DNA of 64,000 nt. It comes from Aricia agestis (Eukaryota; Arthropoda; Insecta; Lepidoptera; Lycaenidae). The translations under genes were made by a program, and so were the position numbers. The number at the start of each line of letters is the position of its first letter. Position 1 is the stretch's first letter. Location: positions 41,893,001-41,957,000 of the forward strand of contig NC_056428.1 of NCBI RefSeq assembly GCF_905147365.1, written 5' to 3'. Below the pieces are notes generated by a model. It saw nothing but the letters and a program-made list of their open reading frames with translations. It was not told the origin of the DNA and ran no database searches. This document shows, piece after piece, positions 34,919 through 46,979 of the stretch.

Positions 34919-35439
34919 TACCCGTGCGGCGCCGGGGTGGGTCGCTAGTACCGTAATATAGACCTAGTCTGATGATGATTTCTATAACTTGGTTCTAACA
35001 AACTAAATTTCATAAAACTGCAGTGAAAATCCTCAAAAACTGGACGTAATTAAACTCATTAAATGGCCGGGGGCCGGGGCTAATTTGAGTAATTTTGAGT
35101 GACTGGGCGAAACACAATGTAAGCGTCATTATCATTTACGATTTTTCTGTACCTTCACCTCCCTACACATCAAGCGGGGATGAATTTGTTTTTGCGTCCA
35201 CCCCATCGTGTTAGGTGTCGTTGGATAGGTTTTTAAAAGCTTTTCTTACTCTGTATGTATGTAAGTACATACTTACATACAAACTAAACGTGTATGCAAA
35301 ATTTCAGCTCAATCGGTTAAATATATCTACTTCAAAATTGAGTTCCAAAATACCACCGTAATTTAATATTATGTATGTTACGGTGGAATTTTTAAAATTA
35401 CTGGAGGATACGCAAAATTCCGCCGTAACATAATTTATA

Positions 35440-35765
35440 TCACTTTTTTTTTATAAAAGAAGGGGGCAAACGAGCAAACGGGTCACCTGATGTAAAGCAA
35501 CTTCCGTCGCCCATGGACACTCGCAGCATCAGAAGAGCTGCAGGTGCGTTGCCGGCCTTTTAAGAGGGAATAGGGTAATAGGAGAGGGTAGGGATGGGAA
35601 GGGAAGGGAATAGGGGAGGATAGGGAAGGGAATTGGGCCTCCGGTAAACTCACTCACTCGGCGAAACACAGCACAAGCGCTGTTTCACGCCGGTTTCCTG
35701 TGAGAACGTGGTATTTCTCCGGTCGAGCTGGCCCATTCGTGCCGAAGCATGGCTCTCCCACGTAT
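35440..35765 (-). mobile_element. LINE 3' tail copy with GGGTAGGGA tract
   Basis: Same composite as 12123-12462, including the polypurine tract and the CGGCGAAACACAGC block. A short family X scrap (GGTGTCGTTGGATAGG) lies just before it at 35146-35230. Confidence 0.8.
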
Positions 35766-35774
35766 AAACTACAC

Positions 35775-35875
35775 TTAGGAATTATTTAAACTTAAAGTCA
35801 GTAAAATATATTATTTTATTACTTTTTAAAGTTGTTTGGCGAAGGTTTTTTTTAAATTTCTTAATTTAATTTATC
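35775..35875. mobile_element. Single arm of the 5.9-kb foldback family
   Basis: The TTACTTTTTAAAGTTGTTTGGCG word followed by TTTCTTAATTTAATTT matches the right arm at 6240-6291 with small changes. Confidence 0.65.
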
Positions 35876-37029
35876 AATGTTTATAATATACTTGGTACAT
35901 TATTTTGATAAATCTCGTAGGGTTCTACCTGCGTTTGCAATGTAAGCGGAAAAAATATAATTATTTACGACATCACATTAAAACCCCAACAATATCAGAA
36001 TTTCTCCACTGTTTAATGAATGTTATTATATCTATAACCTTCCTCTTGAATCACTCTATTAAAGAAAACCGCATCAAAATCTGTTGCGTAGATTTTCAAG
36101 ATTAAAGGGAACAAAGGGACATGAGGGAAAAAAAGCGACTTTGTTTTATAATAATAGATATAGATAGATACAGTATATTATGTTGTTACATTCTTACTGG
36201 TGTGCCAAGATCTTTGGTCTTATGTAGTCCTAGTAGAGTGTGGAATGAAAACTATTCCGTACCCGCAAATGAAATTGAAAGCCTCAGAGAACGGATTCGG
36301 GGTAACAGCACCGAAAAGATGTGGCAATAATAGGTAGTTCTTGATTGTACAGCAATTATTATTATTATCTTTTGAGTATTCATACAGTACTAACATGAGC
36401 CTGAAAAGGAAAGAACTAAACCTGGGAACAAATTATCGGACGCATCCATAAGTCGCGGCTAATGGATGCGACAACAATGGTTCATACGGGGACGTCCGCG
36501 GATGCAGGAAGGTTTGTAGGAAGATGAGTCTTCGGATGTCTGGCCAGTCATTTCAGAAAACCGTCCGCCGTCTGCGGATGCGTCCCCACGCCTCGTTCAT
36601 AACGTCCGCGGATGTAAAAACATCAGCTGTTCGGATGTCCGAACGCTTTAGGTCGTCAAGGTCAAGTTGTTTGTCAAAATCGCGGACGCGACCTTGAGCG
36701 TACGGACGTCCGCACACTGATCTGGTTAGCTGGATGCAAAAACATCGCATCTCCGAAGACGTATCGGGCATAGATTAGTGACCGACCATAAAGTTAATAT
36801 ACCTAGCGGAATAGAGAAACAAAGGCCAGAGCAAGAGAGATGTCACTATCAGTAACACTGCGTGGTAAAAAGATACGTGTGATACAATATGACAGCAGCA
36901 CTCTTTTTTTGGCGTCCAGTCGGCACGTGCCGCACGTTGACAATTTAATCTCATAGAAATCATGTAAAATTATGCTTGTGTAAGTGTATATGTTACGGCT
37001 AATAGCCGAAGTGCGGCTACACCCAGTTT
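35876..37029. other. Non-coding; CGGATG-rich patch
   Basis: At 36430-36740 the words CGGATG and CGTCCGCGGATG recur in both orientations. This is probably a decayed DNA element without clear ends. No gene is supported. Confidence 0.45.
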
Positions 37030-37200
37030 TACCCGGCTACAACTAGGTGCAGCCCGCCACATGCGGTGAAACTTAGGTGTATCCTACTTATCTTCGGTTA
37101 CAACTAGGATTAGCCTTCATTATAGCGGCTGGAACTAGGTGCAGCCACACACCGGTGGTTAAACTTAGGTGTATCCTATTTATCATCGGCTAGACTAGGT
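37030..37200 (+). repeat. Tandem pair, about 100-bp unit, upstream of LINE
   Basis: CTAGGTGCAGCC, then AAACTTAGGTGTATCCTA, occurs twice in tandem, followed at once by the CR1-like LINE. It could be part of that element's 5' region. Confidence 0.65.
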
Positions 37201-37269
37201 TTTCAGTTCTGCGGGGCTAAAATGGTCGCTTTGAAGAATCATGATAATATGAATCTCCTCCTCACCTGC

Positions 37270-39170
37270 AGCTGCTGAAAAACTACTCAGTGACAATGTA
37301 AAGGAATGTAATGTCAATTTTAGGTTTAGAGACATTGTCCCCAAAGATATCATTGATACTTTTAAATTAATAAATATTAAAGATACTACTGATCTCTGGG
37401 GCATGTCTACTAAAATTATCAAATCGATAATTGACATCATAGCTCCTCATCTATCAATGATTTTTAATGACTGCATAAAGAGTGGTGTTTTTCCTGACTT
37501 GATGAAGCACAGTAAGGTTGTACCTTTATTTAAAGCGGGACTTAAATCTGATCCCACAAATTATAGGCCTATATCGATTCTACCGACTCTAAGTAAAATA
37601 TTTGAAAAAATAATTTTAAATCAGTTACTATTACATTTTAATTTAAATAATTTATTACACCAGAATCAATATGGTTTTACTAAGGGTCGATCCACAACAG
37701 ATGCTGGTATAGGTCTTCTTTATAGTATATTTAAAGCATGGCAGGACTCGCGGGATGCCCTAGGGGTTTTTTGCGACCTCTCCAAGGCTTTTGACTGTGT
37801 TGAGCATGCTACATTGATCAGGAAATTGCACCACTATGGCATTAGGGACTCGGCACTCAACCTTTTGACATCTTACCTCAAAAATAGAACTCAAAGGGTT
37901 GATATTAATAGTAAAAGGTACAATGGGACTAAAATAGAATTAGGCGTCCCACAGGGATCCATTTTAGGTCCATTTCTTTTTCTCATCTACATAAATGACT
38001 TACCTTATCTTGTTAAGGATAATGAGATAGTACTTTTTGCTGATGACACTTCACTTATTTTTAAAGTGAAGCGACAACAGTCAAATTACGACGAGGTAAA
38101 TAGTGCTCTCTCAAAAATAGATCATTGGTTTAACGTTAATAACTTACTTCTAAATTCTAAGAAAACTAAATGTTTAAAATTTACTTTTCCCAACGTTAGG
38201 CAAGTCAAAACCAATATACTATTAAATGATGAGAAGATGGATTTGGTGAACACCACTGTATTCTTAGGCATTACGCTAGATAGTAAATTACAGTGGGGTC
38301 CTCATATTGCCAATCTTGGAGATAGGCTCAGTTCTGCTGCATACGCAGTCAGAAAAATACGGGAAATTTCTGACGAAGACACAGCAAGACTAGTACATTT
38401 CAGTTATTTTCATAGTAGAATGTCGGGCGTTTGGCATTCTCTTTTGGGAAAACGCTGCCGACATTAATACGATTTTTGTGCTGCAGAAGCGAGCTATACG
38501 TTCAATTTATAAAATGTCAACTTTTGAATCTCTGAGAGAAAAGTTTAAAGAAATTGGTATTCTAACTGTTGCTTCTCAATACATTTTGGATAATGTATTA
38601 TAGGTTAGAAAGAATCTTAGTAAATTTACAACCAAAAGTGACAGTCACGGAAGAAACACTAGAAATAAGTAAAAACTAGAAATACCGGTGATCAGACTTA
38701 GTAAAGTTAGTAAATCTTTTAAAGGTCAATGTATACGCCTTTACAATAAAATCCCAGAAAACGTTCAAAATCTTTCCATTAATAAATTTAAAAAAGTAGT
38801 CAAAGAGCGTTTGTGTGCCAAAGCCTATTATAAGGTCAATGATTTCATAAACGATGGCACATCTTGGGAGTAGGATGGCTGCTTGCAAGGCTATTTGTAC
38901 ATAATATTTTATGACTTACAGTTATGTATGTATGTTGACATTGTATATTTAATTTTAAGTTACAACATTGTAAACCTTATTTTAAAAGATTAATTTTTTC
39001 TCACTTTTTTTGGTAAAAAAGTGGGCTCCGTGCGAGTTTCTTACGCCAGTTCTTCTCGCCGGGCTAGTTCCCGAACCGGTGGTAGGCATCATGTAGACTT
39101 TCAGAGAATATTTGCAAAAATTTATTGTGAATAAAAAAGTTTGAGTTATTTTTTTTTGAGTTTTTTTTTT
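37270..39170 (+). mobile_element. CR1-like LINE, reverse-transcriptase region nearly intact
   Basis: The frame is open from about 37270 (no start codon needed) and the 354-codon Met-initiated part runs 37403-38467. Motifs in order: NYRPISILPTLSKIFEK, GFTKGRSTTDA, CDLSKAFDCV (metal-binding Asp), GVPQGSILGPFLFLIYINDLP, and LFADDTSL with the catalytic FADD. A YLG-like FLGITLD block follows near 38260. After 38467 the protein continues in another frame to 38873 with stops inside. The endonuclease domain upstream is absent, so the copy is 5'-truncated. The 3' UTR ends in T-rich and GAGTTTTTT sequence near 39170. The tail recurs at 15425. Clade placement is by eye. Confidence 0.85.
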
Positions 39171-39354
39171 TTGAGAATCATAATATGATTCATTTTCCTA
39201 AAATCGCAAATGCAACTCTGCTTGCAATTCATTTCTCTATTTTTGTACTGATTTGACATTTTTGTCAGTAGTTTTGACTATTTAAGGGGGGCTCCCGTAC
39301 AACAAACGTAATTTTTTTTACCTTTTTGGCTCGTAATCAATAATGACAACAGCT

Positions 39355-40500
39355 AAGGTTTAGGTTTAAAGATATTTATTCTCATTAAGACTTACAATAT
39401 GTCACTTACATGAGAACATAAAATTATAAGAATAAAATATGTTGCATTCGTCAGTTAGCAACTAAATAATATTCACTCAGTGTTTAATTAAATATTTATA
39501 ATTGATAAAATAAGAGAGTTTAAATATTCTACCCTTTCCAAACACTGAATTATTTGGTAAAGGCAATTTCTTGCCTTTACCAAACAAGTCAGTGTACTCT
39601 GATCTATATGATATTTTCGACTATATGATTTTGGAGCCGGATTTTAAAAACATTGAGTGAATTTACATTTCGTATGTTAGTAGGTATTTTATTATACAAC
39701 TGTGCTCCTTCAAATTTAATTTTTTTTCCATAATTAGTGCGTGTTTTAGGTAGCACTAGAAGACTGGCACGTCGGTTACTACGTTTGCTTACATCTCTAC
39801 GGTAAGTAAAATAAAGATCCGTCTGTACTTTTTATTGAGACATTTCCATATAAAATACAAGTTGTAAATATATATAATTGTCGAATGTTCATTATTTTTG
39901 TGTCATTGTAGATTTTTTTAGTAGCAGTAAGTCGTGGTAGTGAAAATAACATTTTAATGATTTTATTTTGCAGGATCTGAATGTCTGATAGTTTTGTTTT
40001 GGCTGAGCTTCCCCATATTTCGATTAAATGCAAGATGTGTGGTTTTACAAGGGCATTATAAATAGTATGTCTTAATTTGTGTGGTATAACTTAAACGATG
40101 TTACGTAGGGAGCCAAGGAGCAATGAGAGTCTCAATCTAATATGCTCAATATGGTTGTTCCACGATAGAGCATTGACTATCCGTAGGCCTAAATATTTTT
40201 CACATGATTTTTGTTCCAGAGTAACTGTTTAGAGTAAATCTACTTACCATTAATGCTGTAAAAAGTTGTTACATGATTTTTAAAGCAAAGAACAAAATAA
40301 TACAATCACACCAGCCGCTATCAAAAAAATATTTATTGATTGATAGCGGCTGGTGTGATTGTATTATTTTATTCTTTGCTTTAAAAATCATGTAACAACT
40401 TTTTACAGCATTAATGGTAAGTAGATTTACTCGAAACCATGATTGAAGAGCATCTAGAACTGATTGAGCTTTTCTAATGATATCTTGAATAGAGGATCCA
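39355..40500 (-). mobile_element. Jockey-type LINE 3' half with inverted self-copy
   Basis: Reading from 40500 down: an SIQDIIRKAQSVLDALQSW block, WFRVNLLTINAVKSCYMIF, then after the inverted segment a CEKYLGLRIVNALSWNNHI block, a LRHTIYNALVKPHI block and WGSSAKTKLSDIQILQNK at about 39960-40010. A C-terminal tail runs to about 39640. These follow the order of the post-YADD region of LINE reverse transcriptases. Stops and the 93-bp inversion make it non-functional. The upstream catalytic region is missing. Confidence 0.75.
40232..40432. repeat. 93-bp-arm inverted duplication
   Basis: Arms 40232-40324 and 40340-40432 with a 15-base loop. I found only one clear mismatch (near 40293, AACAAAAT against AATAAAAT). 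The right arm is in its normal LINE context and the left arm is the copy. Confidence 0.9.
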
Positions 40501-40679
40501 AAATAAAAAAATATTTAAGGGGGGGCTCCCATAAATAGTACTTCTTAACACTTAAACGGCTGAACTGATTTCGACGAATTTTCGAAAAATTTCTTTGTCT
40601 CGTTTTCTGTAATTCCTACTAGATGACGCCTGCAACTCAGTTTTGTTTACATTTAGTTTTCTAAGGCGGAATTCCCTTA

Positions 40680-41011
40680 GGTTGGGTTGCACCAGAGGCG
40701 TGGTTAATGTTATGGTTAAATATAGTTAAATATGGCGTCCTTTAGCTTTAACTTTAACCGGAGAAATTCAGATGACTGTTGCGTTTATTTTTTTCATTGA
40801 AGCTACAGGTAACGGGATTGATTGTATAAAAAATTGAATTATCCGTAAAAATCGTCAGGAAAAATATAACACTGTAAAACATAGTAAATTTTCAGATATA
40901 CGTATGAGGGGAGGTTAAATATAGCGTCCTTGGACGCCATATTTAACCTTAACCAAAGATTTGACATTTTGCACTGTAGTTATAGTTAAAATTAGTTGGT
41001 GCAACCCAACC
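40680..41011. mobile_element. 332-bp PIF/Harbinger-like MITE
   Basis: Ends GGTTGGGTTGCACCA and GGTGCAACCCAACC are inverted and flanked by TTA at 40677-40679 and 41012-41014. The interior has facing GGTTAAATAT and ATATTTAACC words. It is non-coding. Confidence 0.88.
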
Positions 41012-41014
41012 TTA

Positions 41015-42094
41015 ATCTTTCCCGTCTTTCAAAAGTATAATCCATTTTTTTTATCTGTTTGGCCGTGAGTTTCTTGTCTTTTCAATTGAATCTTAATAAA
41101 AAAAAAAAATTCAAGTTTACTTCATGCATTGACAGTCTTTATAGATTTTGTTGCATTCATAAGTGAAGAACCCAATAACGTCACAATTTTCTTAATTTAT
41201 CCTAGAATGGAGATATTTTTAATATATACATATTGTTATTATCATAATAATAAAAACGGAAGATATTTACACCTCCTAATACAATTAACAAAAGACATTA
41301 CTTGATTTGTGATGAAAAATCATAAAAATTTTTTCAAAACCTTAAAAGCGAAATTTACTCGAAATTCGAAATGTGTTATTAGTTCGATTCTTCGGCTCAT
41401 GTCTTTCTTATGATACAATATTTATCATAACTTAAATTCCAACGAACAAAATCGTAAGTTACACTTTCAATATATTTTTCAAAAGAAGTTCCAATGTAAA
41501 CTATTGTAAATAGTACAAACTATTGTTTACGTTACTCTTTATCCGGCGTAGACAATCGTAACTGATACATACGATGTGTAAATTCGGGCATCTGCTCATC
41601 TATTACTCCACGTAGACTATCGCTAAGGGACTTACGATAAATAACGTCGGAGGCGTTTGAAACATACTACAGCTTACGTTTCGAAAAAGGCAGTTATAGT
41701 TCGTATTTTATATTTTTACTTGGAGATCCTAAAAGATCTAACATAATTATATGCATTTTTGGAATCCAAAACCGAAATTTGCCTACCTAGGCGCTAGGAG
41801 CAGTCGATGTATTTTTTTTATGTATGTTCAAAGATTACGCAGCCGTTTGAGGTCCGATTTTCAAAATTCTTTTTGTTTTGTATAGGGTTTGACTCAAGTT
41901 TGGTACCATGTTCATAAAAGTGGTGACTTGATAATGGGATCCATGAGTAGGTAATCGAGGAAACTCCTCAAAATTTATATGAAAACAGTGAATTTGGTTC
42001 TATTAGAAGCATACTAAGCATTTGCTACCAAAAAGTAAGATTTTGCATCAAAATATACCATGGTTCCGAAGGTACTGATAGAACTCCTAACTCC
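41015..42094. other. Non-coding; family Y repeat at 41880-42010
   Basis: The block TTTGGTACCATGTTCATAAA, then GTGGTGAC, GGGATCCATG, then a GTAATCGAGG word, recurs at 44950-45062. It recurs inverted at about 46485-46585. The class is unknown. No gene is seen. Confidence 0.55.
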
Positions 42095-44790
42095 TTATAA
42101 TAATAATAATAATAATATACTTTATTGCATTCCACAAAATAATACAAGAAAACACTAAAATCTGAAAAGGACAACACAATTCTGGCGGCCTTATCGCTAA
42201 GTAGCGATATCTTCCAGGCAACCATCTTACGACTAGAACATTGATATAAAGATAACTTAAAAACGAGTGGATGCATAATGTGCATAACAAACTAAAACTA
42301 ATAAACACACACACAAAACAATTAAAGCGAAAGTACACGATGAAAAACTATTAATTACCTACTTAACTACTAATGTTAAAAAAATCTAATGACTAACAAG
42401 GATAAATAATGTTTCATCCGTGTCATTATTGTTCAATGATTTCGGTTTCTGAAAGGTCTGTCAAATCACTGATCAACTAACACTGCTGTTAATTTAGCAT
42501 GGATGTCAAATCAGTTTGAGTTTCTGATATATTGATCAGCCGAAAATTAACTAATCTATGATCATTTCTAATTTGACTAGCGATTTGTTTGTTTTCGTTC
42601 ATTGCTTCACTATTAACTATCAAAAATGAAAATTAAATGTGAAAAGAAGGAATTGCAGACTGTCATTGCTTTCAAAAATGTTCTGCGAATTTCAAATCTG
42701 ATACTTTTTGAAACATTGATCAGACGAAAATTAACTAATCTGTGATCATTTTGATTTGACATGCGATTTGTCTATTTTCGTTCATTTGTCAGAATTCCGA
42801 ATTTCAATTTTTCAGACGATATCGAATCCTAAATTCTTCTTCATTATAGAAATGAAATTGATTATAATATATATTTTTTGCAAATAAAACGAGTACTGCA
42901 AATAAACAATTTATTTGCATAATCAACGTATTTCTTACGAATTTTTATTAAAACTTCATAATAAATGTGTTTACGAACCTTATAATAACGTAGTTTCAAA
43001 GAGAAAATGTAGATTCACATAAAAAATAAATTGAATTCACAAGTTAATTCACCCACAATTACCGATTAGTTGACACAGCTTTTGACAAACCTTTAATCTA
43101 TGATCACGGCTTGACAAGCGTTTCGGAAACCCAAAATGGCGGTTGACATATCGTTCTCAAGTCAAATTGAACAGCTACCGTCAACTGACGCGCTGATCAA
43201 ATTAAACTTCTAGCAACCCAATTGTTACTTGACAAGAGATTTAACAGGCGATTTGTTAATTTTAGTGTTGATCAGCCTTTCAGAAACCGGGTGTAGTCAG
43301 ATAATAATTTTTAAGTTGTCTTTTGAATGCATTTAAGTTTTCTGACTGTCTTACATTAAAGAGTTCCATAAGCGCACTGCGCGGGCCGAAAAGGAGTTAC
43401 CAAAAATGTTGTCTTTTGAACAGGGACATTTAATTTGAAAGAAAAACGCGCGCTGTCACTGCCAGAAAAAGTAAACATTTGCTTTAGATAAGGGGGAGCC
43501 ATGGGGTCAAAAAGTATATTATATAGTAGGTGTAGCACATGAGCATTCCTGCGTAAACGACGAGACATGGTCGAACTTACGCAGCCCAAAAATAAATCCA
43601 ATGCATAGGTTTTGCATACGTTCGAGTTTATTTAATTGTTCTTCTGTCAAATTTATATAACTGACGTCAGCATAGTCGACAATGGAAAGGAGTAAAGTCT
43701 GTGCAAGCATTACTTTAGTCGGAATGGGTAAAAAGTTTTTAAGGCGTTTTAATGAAGCGGATGCTGCAAAAACTCTTTTGCAGACATAATTTATCTGGCT
43801 CGACCAAGACAATGTTGTGTCAAAGATAACCCCTAGATTTTTAACTGTCTCAGAGTACTATATTATGACGTTGTTCAACATAATCGGAGGCAGATCCGAA
43901 AAACTTATTCTTTTTAAAATGCTTTGGCTGCCAATAACAATAGCTTGTATTTTTGCAGGATTGAGTTGCAAACCATGGTTTGTTGACCAGTCAAATATAT
44001 TCGATAGGTCTTGATTTAATTTAGAAATAGCTGAAATTAGATTATCTAAAGTAGCATGCGAATATATTTGAAGGTCATCGGCATACATGTGGTAAAGTGA
44101 CGCTATGTTATTACATATAGAATTAATATAGATTGAGAACAACAACGGGGAGAGTACACCGCCTTGTGGGACTCCAGTAAAAGTGCGGCACCAGTTTGAA
44201 GCAGTTTCATCGATTTTGACTCTTTGTCGACGACCATGTAGATAGCTCTGAAACCAGTTTATAGCAGCTTTTGAAATATTTAGTGACTACAGGATACTTA
44301 GCATGATGTCGAAATCCACAGAATTAAATGCATTAGTGAAATCCAAGAGAATCAAAAATGTAACCTTTTTGTTGTCCATCGCTAATCGAATGTCGTCGGT
44401 AATTCTAGTAAGAGCCGTAACAGTACTATGGCTTCTCCGAAATCCGGATTGCAGAGGAACAAGAAGGTTGTTTTTAATTAGGTAGTTATTGAGTTGCTGA
44501 TGTACTAACTTTTCAAGAGCTTTGGACAAAAACGGTAAAATTGATATGGGACAATAATCTGAAAAATTTATAGGCTTGCTTTTTTTGGGAATGGGAATAA
44601 TTAGCGCATTCTTACATTTTTCGGGAAATATACCAGAAGAAATGGAAGTATTGAATATGTGTGAGATAGCAGGTAAAATATCATCTAAGATAGGGAGAAT
44701 CATATTACGACTGATCAAATCATCACTCGGCATTCGAAGCTATGGACAAAATTACATTTTTAACCTCCAGGTCTGAAAATTTCTTAATTG
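42095..44790 (-). mobile_element. Jockey-like LINE, decayed, carrying a TIR element
   Basis: Protein blocks from 44733 down: CPISILPFLSKALEKLV, SGFRRSHSTVTAL, LDFTNAFNSVDFD (metal-binding Asp), a stop, then GVPQGGVLSPLLFSIYIN, YHMYADDLQIYS (catalytic YADD), NPAKIQAIVIG, then VKNLGVIFD, and a C-terminal region to about 43300. Stops near 44290 and 43855 and a shift near 43520-43600 break it. The 3' UTR continues below the inserted element at 42443-43290 and ends in a TAATAA tail near 42097-42115. The endonuclease part was not recognised. Confidence 0.82.
42443..43290. mobile_element. 848-bp TIR element in LINE 3' UTR
   Basis: CGGTTTCTGAAAGG at the left faces CCTTTCAGAAACCG at the right, and both continue with TGATCAAC-type words. 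Inside, two direct copies of about 80 bp lie near 42530 and 42710, sharing AAAATTAACTAATCT and GATCATTT. No transposase is encoded. No target duplication is evident, so the superfamily is open. Confidence 0.75.
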
Positions 44791-45059
44791 AATTCAGACA
44801 GCATAATATGTTACTGTGCAACTTATATTCATCATTATCATCACCACTACCATTACACCATGCATCATCACTCATCAGTCATCACGTTATGGCCCTATTA
44901 TTAGTACTTTTCATATTTTTTAAGATTGAGATGAGGTTTTCGAGCGTTACTCATGTTGTAAAGGGTTTAACTCGAATTTGGTACCATGTTCATAAAAGTG
45001 GTGGCCTGATGATGGGATCCATGGATCGAAGTAATCGAGGGAACTCGTCGAAAATATTA

Positions 45060-45390
45060 AACAGGTTAGAAAAAAAGTGATCCTAAAAATTTCAATATGA
45101 TTTTTAAACACCTATCCATAGATACCCCACACGCATAGGTTAGATGATTTTTTTCGTTTCTGTTGTATCTATGGGGACCCCTAAAATTTTTGATATTTTT
45201 TTCCATTTTCGTATCAAAGTCTTACAGCGGTTCACAGACTACATCTACTTACCAAGTTTCAATAGTATAGCTCTTATAGTTTCGGAGAAAAGTAGCTGTG
45301 ACATACGGACAGACAGACAGACAGACAGACATGACGAATCTATAAGGGTTCCGTTTTTTGCCATTTGTCTACGGAACCCTAAAAAGGATC
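45060..45390 (+). mobile_element. Family X 3' end
   Basis: GACAGACAGACAG, then AAGGGTTCCGTTTTTTGCC, then CTACGGAACCCTAA match the right end of the 51472-53093 repeat. Confidence 0.7.
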
Positions 45391-46160
45391 AAGATGTTTC
45401 ATTCTAATTACCCCGGCATTGCTAGAGTCAATTTCTTTTCTCACTTTTTGCCATCTGATCCTGGTAGACCTATAAAACCGTGTTTTGTAGCGTTTCTTCG
45501 AACGTTAACAAATCACAAAACTACCGCATACACATGTCGAGACAATTTTAATACATGATGACTACTTTTAATAAAAAATTTAATATTATTGTAATATAAT
45601 TTTTGCTTACTTTGGTGTTAACTAAAGGGCTCTCTCAGACTTTTATTGGAGTATCAACCGATTCTTCAATAATTTGTTTGTCAAAATTATAAGACTTCTA
45701 TTTATTTCTCAAATTCATCAGACGTGTTTAAGTAATCAGTGCTATAATTTTAAGGTGTATCTTTAAAAAAAGCAAAGATGAAACTAAAGATAGGACGTGC
45801 AAAAAATATTATGATATTTAATCTTACGTAGACGTAGGGGATCTACTACCTACATACTCCATTTAAAAAATAGATCATGCAGTGATGAAATACCGTTTGA
45901 TGTTCAATTCAATGGTCTTTCCTATTTCTGGATTGTTTACTTTATACGTTGTGTTCAACGAGAACTCAGATTTTTTCGTATCATAGGTTTGCATTTAATT
46001 TCAATTTTCATAACCTAGTAAACCTATCTACGAAATAGTTTTTATATTCGTAGCCTAAAGTTGTTTAATATTTATAATAATATTAACATTAATAATATTA
46101 TTATAGAATAAACAATAAAAATATTATACTATTATTTTATTTATTTTCTTATAAATAAAA
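45391..46160. other. Non-coding, no feature seen
   Basis: AT-rich. No gene or bounded repeat was found. Confidence 0.4.
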
Positions 46161-46440
46161 CTAGCTTTGCCCCGCGGTGTTACCCGCGGTTTAAGTGATA
46201 TATTGTAAAATACTATGAAAAGTACCAATAATAGGGTCAAAACGGTACATGGTTCTATAATAGTTTATGGTAGTGATGATGATGAATGTAATGTGTAGTA
46301 GCATAATATGCTTTCCGTTCTTAAAACAATGTTGAAACTCCCTGGACCCTTCTAACTTGTATGTATAAAGAGTCAGGAGTTCTCTCAGCACCTTCTGAAC
46401 AATTTTATACCTTGGTGCAAAATGTCACTTATTGGTAGCA
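46161..46440 (-). mobile_element. Helitron-type 3' end
   Basis: On the minus strand it ends in a CCGCGGGTAACACCGCGG hairpin, then GGCAAAGCTAG, with CTAG at 46161-46164. The upper boundary is not defined. Confidence 0.55.
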
Positions 46441-46818
46441 TATGCATTAGAATATTGCTCACGAAATCGAAGTCTCCACATGTATCCATGTAAATTTTGA
46501 GGAGTTCCCTCGATTTCTTATGGATCCCTTCATCGGGTCACCACTTTTAAGAATATGGTACCAAATCGGGATGATACCCTATAGGTACACCCAAAGAAAA
46601 ACTTTTGAAAATCGGTTTACAAACGGCGGAGTTATCGTTGAAAATATAAAAACGAACATAACACCTCAGCCATTTTGAAAGTCGGTTAATTGTCTTATAA
46701 AAAATCGCTACGCAACCTCCTCCGAAACGTCTGGACCGATTGTGGTGAAAAGTGTACTTGGCCGTAATTTGTCCACCGTTACCGGGATGTCACCGACACC
46801 CCTAAGTATGCATACAGT

Positions 46819-46876
46819 GCGCCCACACAGTCGGCATGGCGCGGCGCGGGTGCGGCCATGCCGACTGTATGGGCGC
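46819..46876. repeat. GC-rich hairpin, 22-bp arms
   Basis: GCGCCCACACAGTCGGCATGG faces GCCATGCCGACTGTATGGGCGC with one mismatch. The loop is GCGGCGCGGGTGCG. A CCTAAGTATGCAT word occurs on both sides of the structure (46801 and 46918), suggesting a small mobile unit. Confidence 0.75.
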
Positions 46877-46979
46877 CGCAGACTCGATCGCACAAAAAGT
46901 CTGTCGTCTGCGATCTCCCTAAGTATGCATTAGTTAGTATGCATTAAACTTTTACAGGGAATTTATCACTTTTTCAGTG

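Larger units (their letters stand above)
33400..35149. repeat. Large inverted duplication, about 380-bp arms
   Basis: The left arm is 33400-33776. The right arm is 34102-35149, once the Helitron at 34254-34918 is set aside. Both contain the GGCCCCCGGCCATTTAATGAG region, GGATTTTCACTGCAGTTTTA, TCATCATCAGACTAGGTCTA and GACGCCG/GGCGCCG-type ends in opposite orientation. CTAG at 33601-33604 and 34945-34948 marks outward-facing Helitron-type 3' ends inside the arms, with more than 190 bp of flanking DNA also inverted. The spacer of about 325 bp carries the 175-bp Helitron unit. Confidence 0.85.
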
